From assembly GCA_905221605.1 (NCBI GenBank), contig CAJNDS010001746.1:403797-463796 (forward strand): 60,000 nt of DNA, read 5' to 3'. Shown here one piece after another: positions 1-8,267 of the stretch. How positions within the stretch are numbered: position 1 is the first letter of the stretch; every line of letters starts with the position of its first letter. A program made the translations under genes and the position numbers. Source of the DNA: Symbiodinium natans (taxonomy: Eukaryota; Sar; Dinophyceae; Suessiales; Symbiodiniaceae). The notes beneath the pieces are model-generated. The model was given only the letters and a program-made list of their open reading frames with translations, did not search any database and was not told the origin of the DNA.

Positions 1-1212
1 GGATTGATCGAGTTCTTGAGAAAGAAGAAGTTGAAGATCAAGGTCGAAGGACCGTTGCGAGAACAAGAAGGTTCAATGAGTTTTCTGAACAGAGGATTCA
101 GCGCAGTGAACGATGGAGACGTTGAGATCACGATGAATTCCAAGTACATCGAAGGATTGATCGAAGTGTTGGAGTTGGAAAATTCGTATCCAAAGAAACT
201 GCCATGCCCAGCGGACAATGGAAGGGCAATGCAAGCGAAGAAAGGAGGAATGGACCCGCTGTCGGAAGCGGATCATCACACGTACAGGAAAGGTGTAGGT
301 ATACTGTTGTACTTAGCGCCAGAACGGCCCGATTTGATGTACGTGCTGAAGAAACTTTCAACGAAGTTAGCAGCGCCGGTGGAAGCAGACATGGAACTGC
401 TGAGGCACGCTGCGAAGTATCTGAAGGGTACACCCGACGTGTCGTTGATACACAAGAAGAGCTACCCAGGAAGAAGTTTCATCGAAGAGCGAAATGAGAG
501 AAAAGATGAAGAAGTCGAGAGAAATGTCTATGAGCAAGAGTCACTGTTGGAAATAGTGACGGATTCTGATTGGGCAGGCGACAGAGAGTCAAGGCAAAGC
601 GTGTCGTGTGGAGCGATCATGCTGAATGGAAATCTGATTCATTTTCAGAGCAAGCGGCAGAAGAGCATAGCTCTCAGCTCATGCGAAGCGGAGACTATCG
701 CCGCAACGTCAATACTTTCTGAAGGAGTGTTCTTGAAAGCATTGTTGACGAGAATCCTCGGAAAAGAACCAAAGATGGTGATGTATTCAGATTCGAGCAG
801 TTCAAGACAACTGATTGCTCGGAAAGGACTGGGGAAAGCCCGTCATCTCGACGTTGATCTGTTATGGATCCAGAGTATCCCGAGGTTGATCATCAAAGCG
901 ATCAAAGGCAAGGACAACCCAGCTGATCTGGGAAAAAAAAAGAGTCTAAGCAAAGACAAAATCCGAAAGTATATGACAAGCCTCGGATATGTAGGAGAGT
1001 TTGTGGACCAAGAAGAAGTTGAAAGGAATGTACAAGTGCGAAGAATGAACGGCAATGGCCGAAGCGGCAATGGCCGACGAATGAACGATGAGCGATTGGC
1101 GAAGATCATACAAGCTGTAACGATGGCTGTGTTGATAGGAATGGGAGAAGCCAAGAAAGCCAAGGAAGAAGACCAAGGACCGGGAATAGTCATGTGTATC
1201 ATGATTGTGTGA
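1..1212 (+). CDS. Copia-type Pol, C-terminal part (RT end plus RNase H)
   Basis: Incomplete at the 5' end: the frame is open from base 1 to a TGA at 1210-1212. Residues (counted from codon 4) 93-145 match the region after the RT palm in Copia proteins (YRKGVGILLYLAPERPD, then LRHAAKYLKGT). Residues 184-290 form RNase H, with acidic residues in TDSDWAG (187/189), SSCEAE (228) and YSDSS (263), and the late RHLDVD motif (281-283). RNase H removes the RNA template during reverse transcription in the virus-like particle. All key acidic residues are present and there is no internal stop, so this part may be functional. A basic tail of about 70 residues follows the domain. Confidence 0.9.
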   Translation, partial: GLIEFLRKKKLKIKVEGPLREQEGSMSFLNRGFSAVNDGDVEITMNSKYIEGLIEVLELENSYPKKLPCPADNGRAMQAKKGGMDPLSEADHHTYRKGVGILLYLAPERPDLMYVLKKLSTKLAAPVEADMELLRHAAKYLKGTPDVSLIHKKSYPGRSFIEERNERKDEEVERNVYEQESLLEIVTDSDWAGDRESRQSVSCGAIMLNGNLIHFQSKRQKSIALSSCEAETIAATSILSEGVFLKALLTRILGKEPKMVMYSDSSSSRQLIARKGLGKARHLDVDLLWIQSIPRLIIKAIKGKDNPADLGKKKSLSKDKIRKYMTSLGYVGEFVDQEEVERNVQVRRMNGNGRSGNGRRMNDERLAKIIQAVTMAVLIGMGEAKKAKEEDQGPGIVMCIMIV

Positions 1213-1301
1213 CGTGCATGGTCTGTTGCACAGTTTATCCCGCAGCCGTTTTCTTGCTCAAACGAGTAGGAAAAGAGGAAAAGAAGAAAGGAAGGAGAAC
1301 G

Positions 1302-3296
1302 ATGGAAGAAGAGAAGACCCACGAACAAATGATGGAAGAAAAAGTGGAAGAGCTGAAGGAGATGAAGACAGGAGCCGAGGAGCGCAGGAAGAAGTTACTG
1401 GAGAATGCTCCAAAAGAAGAGGAACAGGCTGAAGAGCCAAAGGAAGAGGCCAAAGAAGAACTGAAGGAGGAGAAGAAAGAGAAGAAAGAAAAGAAGAAGG
1501 AGAAGGATTCGTCGTGCAGTGATTCTGCAAGCGAGTCATCTTCAAGCGAGTCAAGTTCGAGCGACGAGAAAAAGGAGAAGAAAGAAGAAAAGGACCAGAA
1601 AGAAGACAAGGACCAGGAAAAAGTCAAGAACCAGGAAGAAGTCAAGAACCAGGAAGAAGTCAAGAACCAGGAAGAAGTCAAGGACCAGGAAGAAGTCAAG
1701 GACCAGGAAGAAGTCAAGGACCAGGAAGAAGTCAAGGACCAGGAAGAAGTCAAGGACCAGGAAGAAGCGCCTGAGAAGGAAGGAAAAAAGGAGGAAGAAG
1801 CCGAAAAAGCCGATGACGATGAAAGATACGTCCTCCTGGCAAAGGAAGGCCTATGGCCAACGATCTTAAGCTCAATGCAGCTGGACGAAAAGGGAGCAAA
1901 GATGCTCGAAGAGACAGGGATCGATGGCGACGCCCTAAGGTCCGAAGCGACGCAGAGAATGTTCCAAGAGTTCAAAGAGACAATGGAGAGTCCAGTCGTG
2001 AAGATTCCAACGGGATATGGAACAAGGGTGCAACAATGGTTGGCAGCCCTGAAGGAGCAAGAAGAAGATGAGAAGGACTCGGACGAGTTGATGTACGAAG
2101 ATGTCGCCAATGCAGAAAAGGAAGCGGAAGATGCCGAACGGGCATATGGCGAAAAGTACCGCGAGGTTGAGAAGATGATGGAAGAGTGCAAAAGCCTTAA
2201 GTCCACGATGCAGAAGAAGAAGGAAGCTGAAGGACATTTGGCGGAGTACAATGAGTTCAAGCACTCGAGAAGAATGCTGAGCGTGGTAAGGATGCTTGTA
2301 GAGACAAGTGAAGAAGTGATGAAGTGTTTGGTGGAAGCATCGCCAGACTACGGTCGGATTTTCGAAGAAAGACCGAGAGTGTCCTTACTCGAGCGAATGC
2401 GCAAAAGGAAATTGGCCGAAGGAGCCAGCGAGGCAGAGTCAATGGCTGCAGGCTCGGAAAGGCAAGTGAAGACAAAGGCAATGCCAAAGCCGTTGAAGAT
2501 GCGCAAGGAGATGGCAGAAGTTGTGCAAGTTGATGATGCCATCGAAGAGAAGAAGGATGAAGGTGAAGGAAAGGAGAAAAAGAGAGAAGAAGACCTGAGC
2601 AAGGTCAACCCAAGGTGGCTTTTGAAGTCAAGTGAAAGGAGCACCCGAAGCGAAAAGGAGACGGGAACGCGCCAGCCCGGATGCTTTTTCTGTAAGGGAT
2701 CGCATCGTGCGATCAAGTGCCAAGAGATGCTGGATTTGGCAAAGGAGATCACGGGAAAAGTCCCAAGTCTCGATTGGCGAGAAAAGGAGAAGCGTGGTTT
2801 GTGGTGCAAGTGGTGCTGGTACACAACGAAGAACCCGTCTGAGCATACGGGGTGGGGAAGCCACACCCACCAAAGGTGCTGGTACCAGAAGCAAGGCCAA
2901 GAAGTTGAGGCCAAAGTCAAAGCCGAGAAGGAAAAGGCAGGAGCAAAGGAAGTCAATGATGAAGTCCAGAAAATGGTGGATATGAGCGAGAGACCTGCCG
3001 AGCCAAAAGGATTGCCACCGAATCCCCAATGGGGGTTGGAGACGCTCAAGAAGAGAAAGGAGCCAGAAACGCCAGGACCAACCGTCGAAGAGGTCCAGAC
3101 AAGCGATGAAGAAGCGAAGAAGAAGCAAGCAAAGGAGAACATCAAGAAGATCAAGAGAGAAGAAAGGAGAAAGGAACGTGAAGAGAGAAAGAAGGCAAAG
3201 AAAGAAGAGAAGAAGGCAAAGAAGGAAGAAAGGAAAAAGGCCAAAGGAAGCGAGGCCAAGGAGCCGACAGCCGAGATCGACAAAGAGGATCTGTAA
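1302..3296 (+). CDS. Lys/Glu-rich zinc-finger ORF downstream of Copia RNase H
   Basis: About 660 residues, in a different frame from Pol. ATG at 1302 is chosen as start because the upstream part of the frame overlaps Pol and opens only with GTG. The N-terminal third is almost pure Glu, Lys, Asp and Ser and contains nine or so VK(N/D)QEE repeats. The middle is probably coiled coil. With residues counted from 1194, a knuckle-like CX2CX3HX4C (C497, C500, H504, C509; one residue shorter than the usual CCHC) is followed by CX2C (538/541), H551, H557, H559 and C562. The C terminus is again Lys/Glu-rich. The fingers suggest nucleic-acid binding, as in Gag, but a Gag-like ORF after RNase H is unusual. 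It could instead be an accessory or captured gene. Function not assigned. Confidence 0.65.
   Translation: MEEEKTHEQMMEEKVEELKEMKTGAEERRKKLLENAPKEEEQAEEPKEEAKEELKEEKKEKKEKKKEKDSSCSDSASESSSSESSSSDEKKEKKEEKDQKEDKDQEKVKNQEEVKNQEEVKNQEEVKDQEEVKDQEEVKDQEEVKDQEEVKDQEEAPEKEGKKEEEAEKADDDERYVLLAKEGLWPTILSSMQLDEKGAKMLEETGIDGDALRSEATQRMFQEFKETMESPVVKIPTGYGTRVQQWLAALKEQEEDEKDSDELMYEDVANAEKEAEDAERAYGEKYREVEKMMEECKSLKSTMQKKKEAEGHLAEYNEFKHSRRMLSVVRMLVETSEEVMKCLVEASPDYGRIFEERPRVSLLERMRKRKLAEGASEAESMAAGSERQVKTKAMPKPLKMRKEMAEVVQVDDAIEEKKDEGEGKEKKREEDLSKVNPRWLLKSSERSTRSEKETGTRQPGCFFCKGSHRAIKCQEMLDLAKEITGKVPSLDWREKEKRGLWCKWCWYTTKNPSEHTGWGSHTHQRCWYQKQGQEVEAKVKAEKEKAGAKEVNDEVQKMVDMSERPAEPKGLPPNPQWGLETLKKRKEPETPGPTVEEVQTSDEEAKKKQAKENIKKIKREERRKEREERKKAKKEEKKAKKEERKKAKGSEAKEPTAEIDKEDL
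1611..1766 (+). repeat. 18-bp coding minisatellite
   Basis: About nine direct copies of GACCAGGAAGAAGTCAAG, the first ones with AAC for GAC, encode a (VK[ND]QEE) hexapeptide array. The unit is a multiple of three, so copy-number change keeps the frame. Confidence 0.9.
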
Positions 3297-3316
3297 GCGC
3301 TGAAGATCTGAGAAGG

Positions 3317-3646
3317 ATGAGGGCGAAAGCCCAGGATTCTGAGGGCAATGGCCCAAGTACCGCATTTTGCGAAGACCGAAAGGTAGAAATCAGTTTCACA
3401 AACAATTCGTTTCACCAAGCCAATGGCGAAAATGGAAGGTGCTTTGAAAAGCAAAGAGACAATGCAAAAGCCGCTTGTGAGAAAGGCGTGCAGTGGTCTC
3501 GTGTTTCAAAAGAAGATACGAAGAATTGGTATGATGGTTTTGTTGCAAGCCACGGAGCACCACGAACGAAAGCACAAGTTTCAAAGAAACGAAATGCTGA
3601 GTTACTGCTGGACTACGACGAGCTCGACACTGGCGAGAAAAAGTGA
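3317..3646 (+). CDS. small hypothetical ORF before the polypurine tract
   Basis: A 109-residue ATG frame between the zinc-finger ORF and the LTR. It is mixed polar/basic with no motif I know. It may be a third element ORF or chance open frame in the 3' untranslated region. Confidence 0.25.
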   Translation: MRAKAQDSEGNGPSTAFCEDRKVEISFTNNSFHQANGENGRCFEKQRDNAKAACEKGVQWSRVSKEDTKNWYDGFVASHGAPRTKAQVSKKRNAELLLDYDELDTGEKK

Positions 3647-3756
3647 GTGCAAGCAGTAGAATCGATTTGGTGCACGTAGAGTTGCAGTTGCACAGAAGTG
3701 TTTCAATTTGCTCCAGGAGCCAAAGAAGAAAGAAGAAGCTTTACCCGAAGGGGTAT

Positions 3757-3771
3757 GAGAAAAAGGAAGGA
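3757..3771 (+). promoter_or_regulatory. polypurine tract
   Basis: Fifteen purines (GAGAAAAAGGAAGGA) directly precede a TG dinucleotide. This is the expected position of the plus-strand primer, just outside a 3' LTR. Confidence 0.6.
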
Positions 3772-4000
3772 TGGGCTCAACGGAGCATGAGAGAAAAGTG
3801 AGAAGGTGTTTGAAAATCGTTTCACTCAACGAGTTTCAAAGAGGGCGTAACAAACATTTCACTTTTCATGCCCGACTGTATATAGGCTCAAGCACCGCCC
3901 CTCGTGGAGCGCCGCGAGTAGAGAAAAGTGCGAGGAGAACTTGTGTTCTAGGAAAGGTTAAGAGTAGCCTTTAAACTTTTAACAGTGCAAGGACGCCCCA
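3772..4000 (+). mobile_element. probable 3' LTR (229 bp)
   Basis: Starts TGGG directly after the polypurine tract and ends CCCA, giving the usual TG...CA with a four-base inverted terminus. A TATATA box sits inside. The next retroelement fragment begins immediately after it. The 5' LTR is outside the window, so the borders are inferred. Confidence 0.5.
3879..3884 (+). promoter_or_regulatory. TATA-like box in the putative LTR
   Basis: TATATA followed by GGCTCAAG, about 108 bases into the LTR; plausible U3 promoter element. Function is inferred from position only. Confidence 0.35.
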
Positions 4001-6004
4001 TTGGGGGGCAGATGCGCACGTGGCAGACATGTGTGTTGTCACCCAGGTTGCTTCCGGAAGCATCCCTTTTCTGAGCACAAGCACTCAGGCCAGGCAGCCT
4101 GAAAGAACGCCCCGTTGCAAGGGACGTCGAATGACAGCGCTTCTGCGCTGGACCAGGCGTCCCGCGCTGCTCCGACCGCGCGTCGCGCACAAGCGTGCGC
4201 GGAAAGAGCGGAAACAGCCATGGGGGAGGGTGGAGATAGTTCTGCCCAATTTTGTGAACAGGACAATTTTCCCGCTTCTGAGGCGGACAGGCCCAAAGAG
4301 AGCTGCAAGGAGTCGCGTCCTGCTGCTGTTGCGAAAGGGCAAGAGAATCAGCCCCCGCTCCAGCGGGTGGCTGAGCCAATCCCACAGTTTTCCAAGCCTC
4401 CCGCTGAGGCTTCCGCATTTTCACCTCAGGCGAGTCATCCTGGCGCGCAGAGGTCTGGACAGGTGCAATGTACTGCGCCCCAGACCATACAGGAGCGTTG
4501 GGTTTTGGAGATTTTCGCGGGGTCAGCCGGGATTACCTCGGCGGCTGCTTCAGCCGGCCTCAAGCGGTCGGTCGGAGTAGACAACGTCCGCATGCCGAGG
4601 CGCAAGGGCAAAATAATACAGCTGGACTTGCTCCTGCTGTCGCACCAAGGTCTGCTGTGGAAATGGCTGGGTTCCCCAGGACTGGCCGCCGTATGGCTGG
4701 CGCCGCCCTGCGGCACATCCAGCAGGGCCAGGGAAATCCCGCTTCCGTGGGAGGACGAGCCGCATCCTTTGCGGTCAGTGGAGTGCCCGGAAGGGCTTCC
4801 AGGCCTTGGCCAAAGTGATGCAGAAAGGGTGGCAAAGGCTAACGAGCTTTACCGGCTCACGGCCCGAATCTGGGACTTTTGCTGCGAAAATGGCATTGTG
4901 GTAATCATAGAGAACCCCTATCGCAGTTTCTTCTGGCATTGCAGCGCCATTGAACACATCCTGAGGAGTGAACAGGCGATCGTGGTCCAGTGCGACTTTT
5001 GCATGATGGGAGGTTCGAGATTAAAGCGGACGGCCTTGCTGTGCAACAACGATCTCATCACAGGCCTGGCTGTCACGTGTGATGGATCCCACAAGCACCT
5101 GCCCTGGGAAGTGCAAGAGGGAGTTCTCGCAACAAAGCTTGAGACCGCGTATCCACACCAGTTTTGTAAGCGCTTTGTTTCCCTGCTGTTGCAGCATCTG
5201 ACACAGAAGGGTTGTCGGGATGGTCTGCATCTCTTGGAGGGAGATCCCGCAAACTCCTCAGGAGCCAGGGTGGTAACGACACAGGCAAAGACCAAAAAAC
5301 CTGCGTCTTTTCAGGTCATCCCCGAATTTTGCCGACGAATCAGATGGACAGTGCCCGGCCAACTCCGTAGCACTCTCCAGACTACACAGTGGTTGGGACC
5401 GGACAAGATCCCGGGTTTCAAGGCGCCAGGGGCCAGGGCGTTGAGAGTGACGCCCCTACTGTCTTCTGCGACGGACGTGCTGGTGGAGGTCCCGTGGAAC
5501 CCACAGGAATTTGTGGCGAAAGCCCGACTGGCCGGCCACCCCCGACACCTGTGTCTCGGGGTGCCACCCGCCCTCAGGAAGGCAATTTTGGCGTGCTCTA
5601 AACAGCCCGCAGCCAAGGTGATTGAGACTCGAGCTGCGCAGTCACGAAGATGGCTCCAGCGAGCCCAGGAGCTGCAGCTAGCCGAAAACGACTTCAAAGC
5701 CAAGCTGCCCGAGCACATCCGCAGCAGCCTCCGTAACAAGAGAATACTGCTCTTCAAAGAGATGCTAGAAGCGTCCCACTACGCCGACAAGGCAGTGGCA
5801 GACGACCTGGCACAGGGTTTTGATCTTGTGGGGCATTTGGACCTTCCGGCAGGCTGGTCCACCGACTTTCGTCCAGCATTCCTTTCCCTGAAGGACCTGT
5901 CCCAACTGACGCAGGAGACCAACCACCAGGTCATCAGGGAAGTTGAGGACTCATCTCAGTTTCTGGAAGAACTGTGGCAGAAAAGTCTCGATGAATTTCG
6001 ATAA
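4001..6004 (+). mobile_element. truncated retroelement with methyltransferase-like domain
   Basis: A single long frame follows the LTR. In the dinoflagellate family I recall, this polyprotein continues into reverse transcriptase after the helical region, but here it ends with TAA at 6002-6004, where a gene on the opposite strand begins. The element is therefore 3'-truncated. It is distinct from the Copia element to its left. Confidence 0.6.
4220..6004 (+). CDS. retroelement polyprotein fragment with C5-methyltransferase-like domain
   Basis: ATG 4220 (GCCATGG context) is taken as start; the frame is open from 4115. With residues counted from 4115, a Pro/Ala-rich leader is followed by a Rossmann-type SAM-binding signature: LEIFAGSAG (131-139, motif I), acidic GVDN (154-157), LAPPCGTSSRAR (195-206, the PPC of motif IV) and IIENPYRSFFW (264-274, motif VI position, ENP not ENV). 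A Cys-rich GGSRLKRT stretch follows at 299-306. The C-terminal 200 residues are helical and charged. Known C5 cytosine methyltransferases use PPC plus ENV; this variant keeps the PPC cysteine. Retrotransposon-borne DNA methyltransferases are known from dinoflagellates. Whether this domain methylates DNA is unknown. Confidence 0.7.
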   Translation: MGEGGDSSAQFCEQDNFPASEADRPKESCKESRPAAVAKGQENQPPLQRVAEPIPQFSKPPAEASAFSPQASHPGAQRSGQVQCTAPQTIQERWVLEIFAGSAGITSAAASAGLKRSVGVDNVRMPRRKGKIIQLDLLLLSHQGLLWKWLGSPGLAAVWLAPPCGTSSRAREIPLPWEDEPHPLRSVECPEGLPGLGQSDAERVAKANELYRLTARIWDFCCENGIVVIIENPYRSFFWHCSAIEHILRSEQAIVVQCDFCMMGGSRLKRTALLCNNDLITGLAVTCDGSHKHLPWEVQEGVLATKLETAYPHQFCKRFVSLLLQHLTQKGCRDGLHLLEGDPANSSGARVVTTQAKTKKPASFQVIPEFCRRIRWTVPGQLRSTLQTTQWLGPDKIPGFKAPGARALRVTPLLSSATDVLVEVPWNPQEFVAKARLAGHPRHLCLGVPPALRKAILACSKQPAAKVIETRAAQSRRWLQRAQELQLAENDFKAKLPEHIRSSLRNKRILLFKEMLEASHYADKAVADDLAQGFDLVGHLDLPAGWSTDFRPAFLSLKDLSQLTQETNHQVIREVEDSSQFLEELWQKSLDEFR

Positions 6005-6403
6005 GGCTCCGTCGATCGGGCTGGTCACTTTGTATGACTCATCGCCGTTGTTTTGCGACTGATCATCATTGTGCTGCTGCAGCTCCTGTACCACCGGCTC
6101 GAAGCTTGGGAACCCGTCCAATTGCAGATGCCCAAGACGAGCCTGCTCATAAGCGTGATCCATAATCAACTGGTTGAGGTACTCGTGGCTTTTCTTCATC
6201 TTGTGGCATATCGTGCAGCAGAAGCTCGATATCGATCTCTGCCCAGTGCCAGCCAAGCAGCTGAAAGCAGGGAAGCCATCGTAGCCATGAGCATCGATCC
6301 ACACCGGCCTCTCAATGCTGGTGTTCGCCAGGATATTTGCCTCGAGCTTTTGGATCAGGTCCGTTCCACCAGCTACCTCGGGGGTTTTGTCAGTAGACTG
6401 AGA
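5951..6403 (-). CDS. last exon with C2H2-like zinc finger
   Basis: Acceptor CTCAG before 6403; the frame runs about 150 residues to a stop at 5951. It contains CCTICHKMKKSHEYL with a second His 11 residues later (CX2CX6HX11H), then an acidic/Gln tail. The last 54 bases overlap the opposite-strand retroelement ORF, so the true end may be shaped by that insertion. Confidence 0.5.
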   Translation of the reverse strand, partial: SQSTDKTPEVAGGTDLIQKLEANILANTSIERPVWIDAHGYDGFPAFSCLAGTGQRSISSFCCTICHKMKKSHEYLNQLIMDHAYEQARLGHLQLDGFPSFEPVVQELQQHNDDQSQNNGDESYKVTSPIDGALSKFIETFLPQFFQKLR

Positions 6404-6435
6404 CTGAGGCAAGATGCAAAATGACCATTCACACA

Positions 6436-6534
<99 letters not shown>

Positions 6535-7879
6535 GCACACACACCACTCAAGCACAGACTTACAGCGTCTTATCCCAGCAACACGCAATGCAAGACAGAG
6601 AAGCAAGCACTCAGGGTCTTTTCCTCTGAGCGAACTCTGTTCAGTGCCGACGGTGATGCTTCTGGCCACCTCTTGCCCTGGAAGCACCCCACTCTTCTGC
6701 TTCTCGTGCTCGTCGCGAAACACGGGCAGGTGCGGCGGGTGCGGCGGCTGAGTCGTCGACGCCGCTGCTCTCATCGGATCTGGGCCTAAGGGGGAGGCAT
6801 GTTCTCAAATTTCAAAGAGACTCAGACTCAGAGTTGACTTGACTTACAGGGCATGCAATGTCTTCAAACCTGTCTGCCTTCGCGGCATCGGCTTGGGCTT
6901 CGCGTTCGCCATCACGGAGTTGTTCGCCACCGCTGCTGACCCGCGGCCTCGCAGCTCCGCTCTTGGCGGCGGGTCATCTTCCACATTCACCGCGTCCTCT
7001 GCCCGTCGGTCCCCCACCGCCCCTGCAGCAGGTGCCGCCGCTGGCTCGGCAGCGCTTCCGAGCCTGGAGGCGGTGGTGGGTGAATCGGCGCTGGCGGTGG
7101 GGGTCCTCTTGGCGAAGGCGGTGGAGGTCCGCTTGGCGAAGGCGGTGGGGGTCCGCCTGGCGGGGCTCCGCCGCCTGGAGGCAGGTGTCCTGGTCCTCCG
7201 CCTGGCCCATTTCCGCTTCCAGAGCTGCCAGTGCCACGGTCACGGTCATGGCTAGGCTCCTGCAAAACACAGTCAATTAGACGACTAAAAACAATTAGCA
7301 AAAAACATGATTGCACGTCTCTAAGTCAGTTCAATTATGTCCTTCTTGGGGCGGACGAACCTGCCATAGATCTCGAGGCTGGTGTTGTTGCTGAAAGGGA
7401 CGGTTCCTAGTCTTTTCAAGCTTCCTGCTTCCATCCTTGGGTCTTCAGCGCGGAGCACCTCATCTGGCCCTCCTGCTGGGCCTCCTGCTGGCCCTCCTGC
7501 TGGCCCTGCTGCTGGCCCTGCTGATGGCCCGGCTGCTGACCCGGCTACTGGCCTGCTGCCAGTCCTGGCGCCGGTCCTGCGGCAGGTGCTGCCGACGGTC
7601 CTGGAGCCTCCGGCGTTGGCGGCCCTGGCGGCATGTGCAAGCCGACAAACCCGGGGCCGAACATGCCGTCCACCACTCCGCATCCACCACACGCTGGCCC
7701 GCCATTCCTGCGTTGGGCCTCGGAGAGGCACGTTGAAACTGTTGTAGCTGCGCAGTCAAATGCTGCTGCTGTTGCGGCAGCTGCTGGGCTGCAGCAATGA
7801 GCTGCTGCGGTGTCATCGCCGCTGTCGGCATGGCACCCAGCCCCGCCATGTATGGGGCGCCTGGAGGAAAGCCAGCCAT
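5951..7879 (-). CDS. multi-exon Gln/Pro/Gly-rich gene ending in a C2H2-like finger
   Basis: Inferred gene. Start is ATG 7879-7877 in GCCATGG context. Pieces in order: a Met/Ala/Gln-rich first exon (7732-7879), an exon near 7370-7500, Pro/Gly-rich sequence at 6985-7256, and a last exon 5951-6403. Between 6.4 and 7.7 kb two or three frames stay open because the DNA is GC-rich and rep-like, so the exact joining is unresolved. The end of the DUF7869-type gene lies just upstream on the same strand, so these exons could instead be its 3' end. No function assigned; low-complexity plus a zinc-finger end suggests a nucleic-acid or protein-binding role. Confidence 0.4.
6439..6532. repeat. (TC)n microsatellite, about 47 units
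   Basis: Uninterrupted TC run; on the minus strand it is a (GA)n tract upstream of the acceptor of the finger exon, hence probably intronic. Confidence 0.95.
6985..7256 (-). CDS. Pro/Gly-rich exon
   Basis: A clean acceptor (GTGTTTTGCAG) precedes it at about 7257. One frame gives Gly-rich then PPPPSP-type repeats; a second frame is also open (Gln/Arg/His-rich). Which is translated cannot be decided from sequence alone. Confidence 0.4.
7370..7500 (-). CDS. internal exon
   Basis: Reads DEVLRAEDPRMEAGSLKRLG then VPFSNNTSLEIYG, ending at a GT donor. It is preceded in frame by a Gly-Pro-Ala repeat that may belong to the same exon. Borders approximate. Confidence 0.45.
7732..7879 (-). CDS. first exon, polyGln region
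   Basis: Begins MAGFPPGAPYMAGLGAM and continues into a Gln-rich stretch with QQLPQQQQHL. A GT donor follows at 7731-7730 in phase 1. Confidence 0.45.
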
Positions 7880-8108
7880 GGCATAACAGCACACGAGCAC
7901 CAAAAAGTTGCAACACCTCACGGGCCACAAAACAAAGCAGCGGCAAACATGTCAATGCAATTCATTGTCAAGCATCCGCGGCTAGCCCGCAGGACGGACA
8001 TCGTGACATGCGTGTGCACACTTGCACCACTCAAGCACACAGCAGAGCTAGGCGCGACAAATTGCACACTCTGATGCTGCTGATGACAATTATTTGCAAA
8101 CAGGTTGC

Positions 8109-8267
8109 TTGCTTCAGTTCTTGGGCATCTGTCAGGTGCGTGCTGATACGCATCCTCTTTGGGCCTTGTGGAACACGAAACATATCGGCTTGGCGTAGCG
8201 TTGCCACATTGCTCAACATTGCCCGCTTCCACAGGGTGCTCGAGTGAAAATTGTTCTTGTCAGTGGC
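8109..8267 (-). CDS. DUF7869-type gene, exon 15
   Basis: Acceptor CGCTGCAG in phase 0. ATDKNNFHSSTLWKRAML, then STHLTDAQELKQ before a GC donor at 8108. A further exon may lie near 7930-7990 (frame ending FAAALFCGP). Confidence 0.55.

Larger units (their letters stand above)
1..4000 (+). mobile_element. 3' portion of a Ty1/Copia-type LTR retrotransposon
   Basis: The left edge of the window lies inside the element. Order on the plus strand: end of the reverse transcriptase, RNase H, a stop, a second ORF rich in Lys and Glu with zinc-finger cysteines, a short uncharacterised ORF, a polypurine tract and a probable 3' LTR. The RNase H motifs assign it to Copia. Gag, protease, integrase and the 5' LTR lie outside the window, so LTR identity and target-site duplication cannot be checked. 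The long open frames suggest a recent insertion. Confidence 0.85.

Noticed and set aside
1235-2260. Long minus-strand Ser/Phe-rich frame opposite the zinc-finger ORF
   Set aside because: Shadow of Lys/Glu codons on the plus strand; no motifs, and the plus-strand ORF has zinc-finger cysteines.
4020-4580. Arg-rich plus-strand frame and minus-strand frames at 3948-4424
   Set aside because: Alternative frames of the GC-rich leader of the PPCG polyprotein.
6373-6630. Frames with (RE)n or (LS)n runs
   Set aside because: Products of the TC microsatellite.
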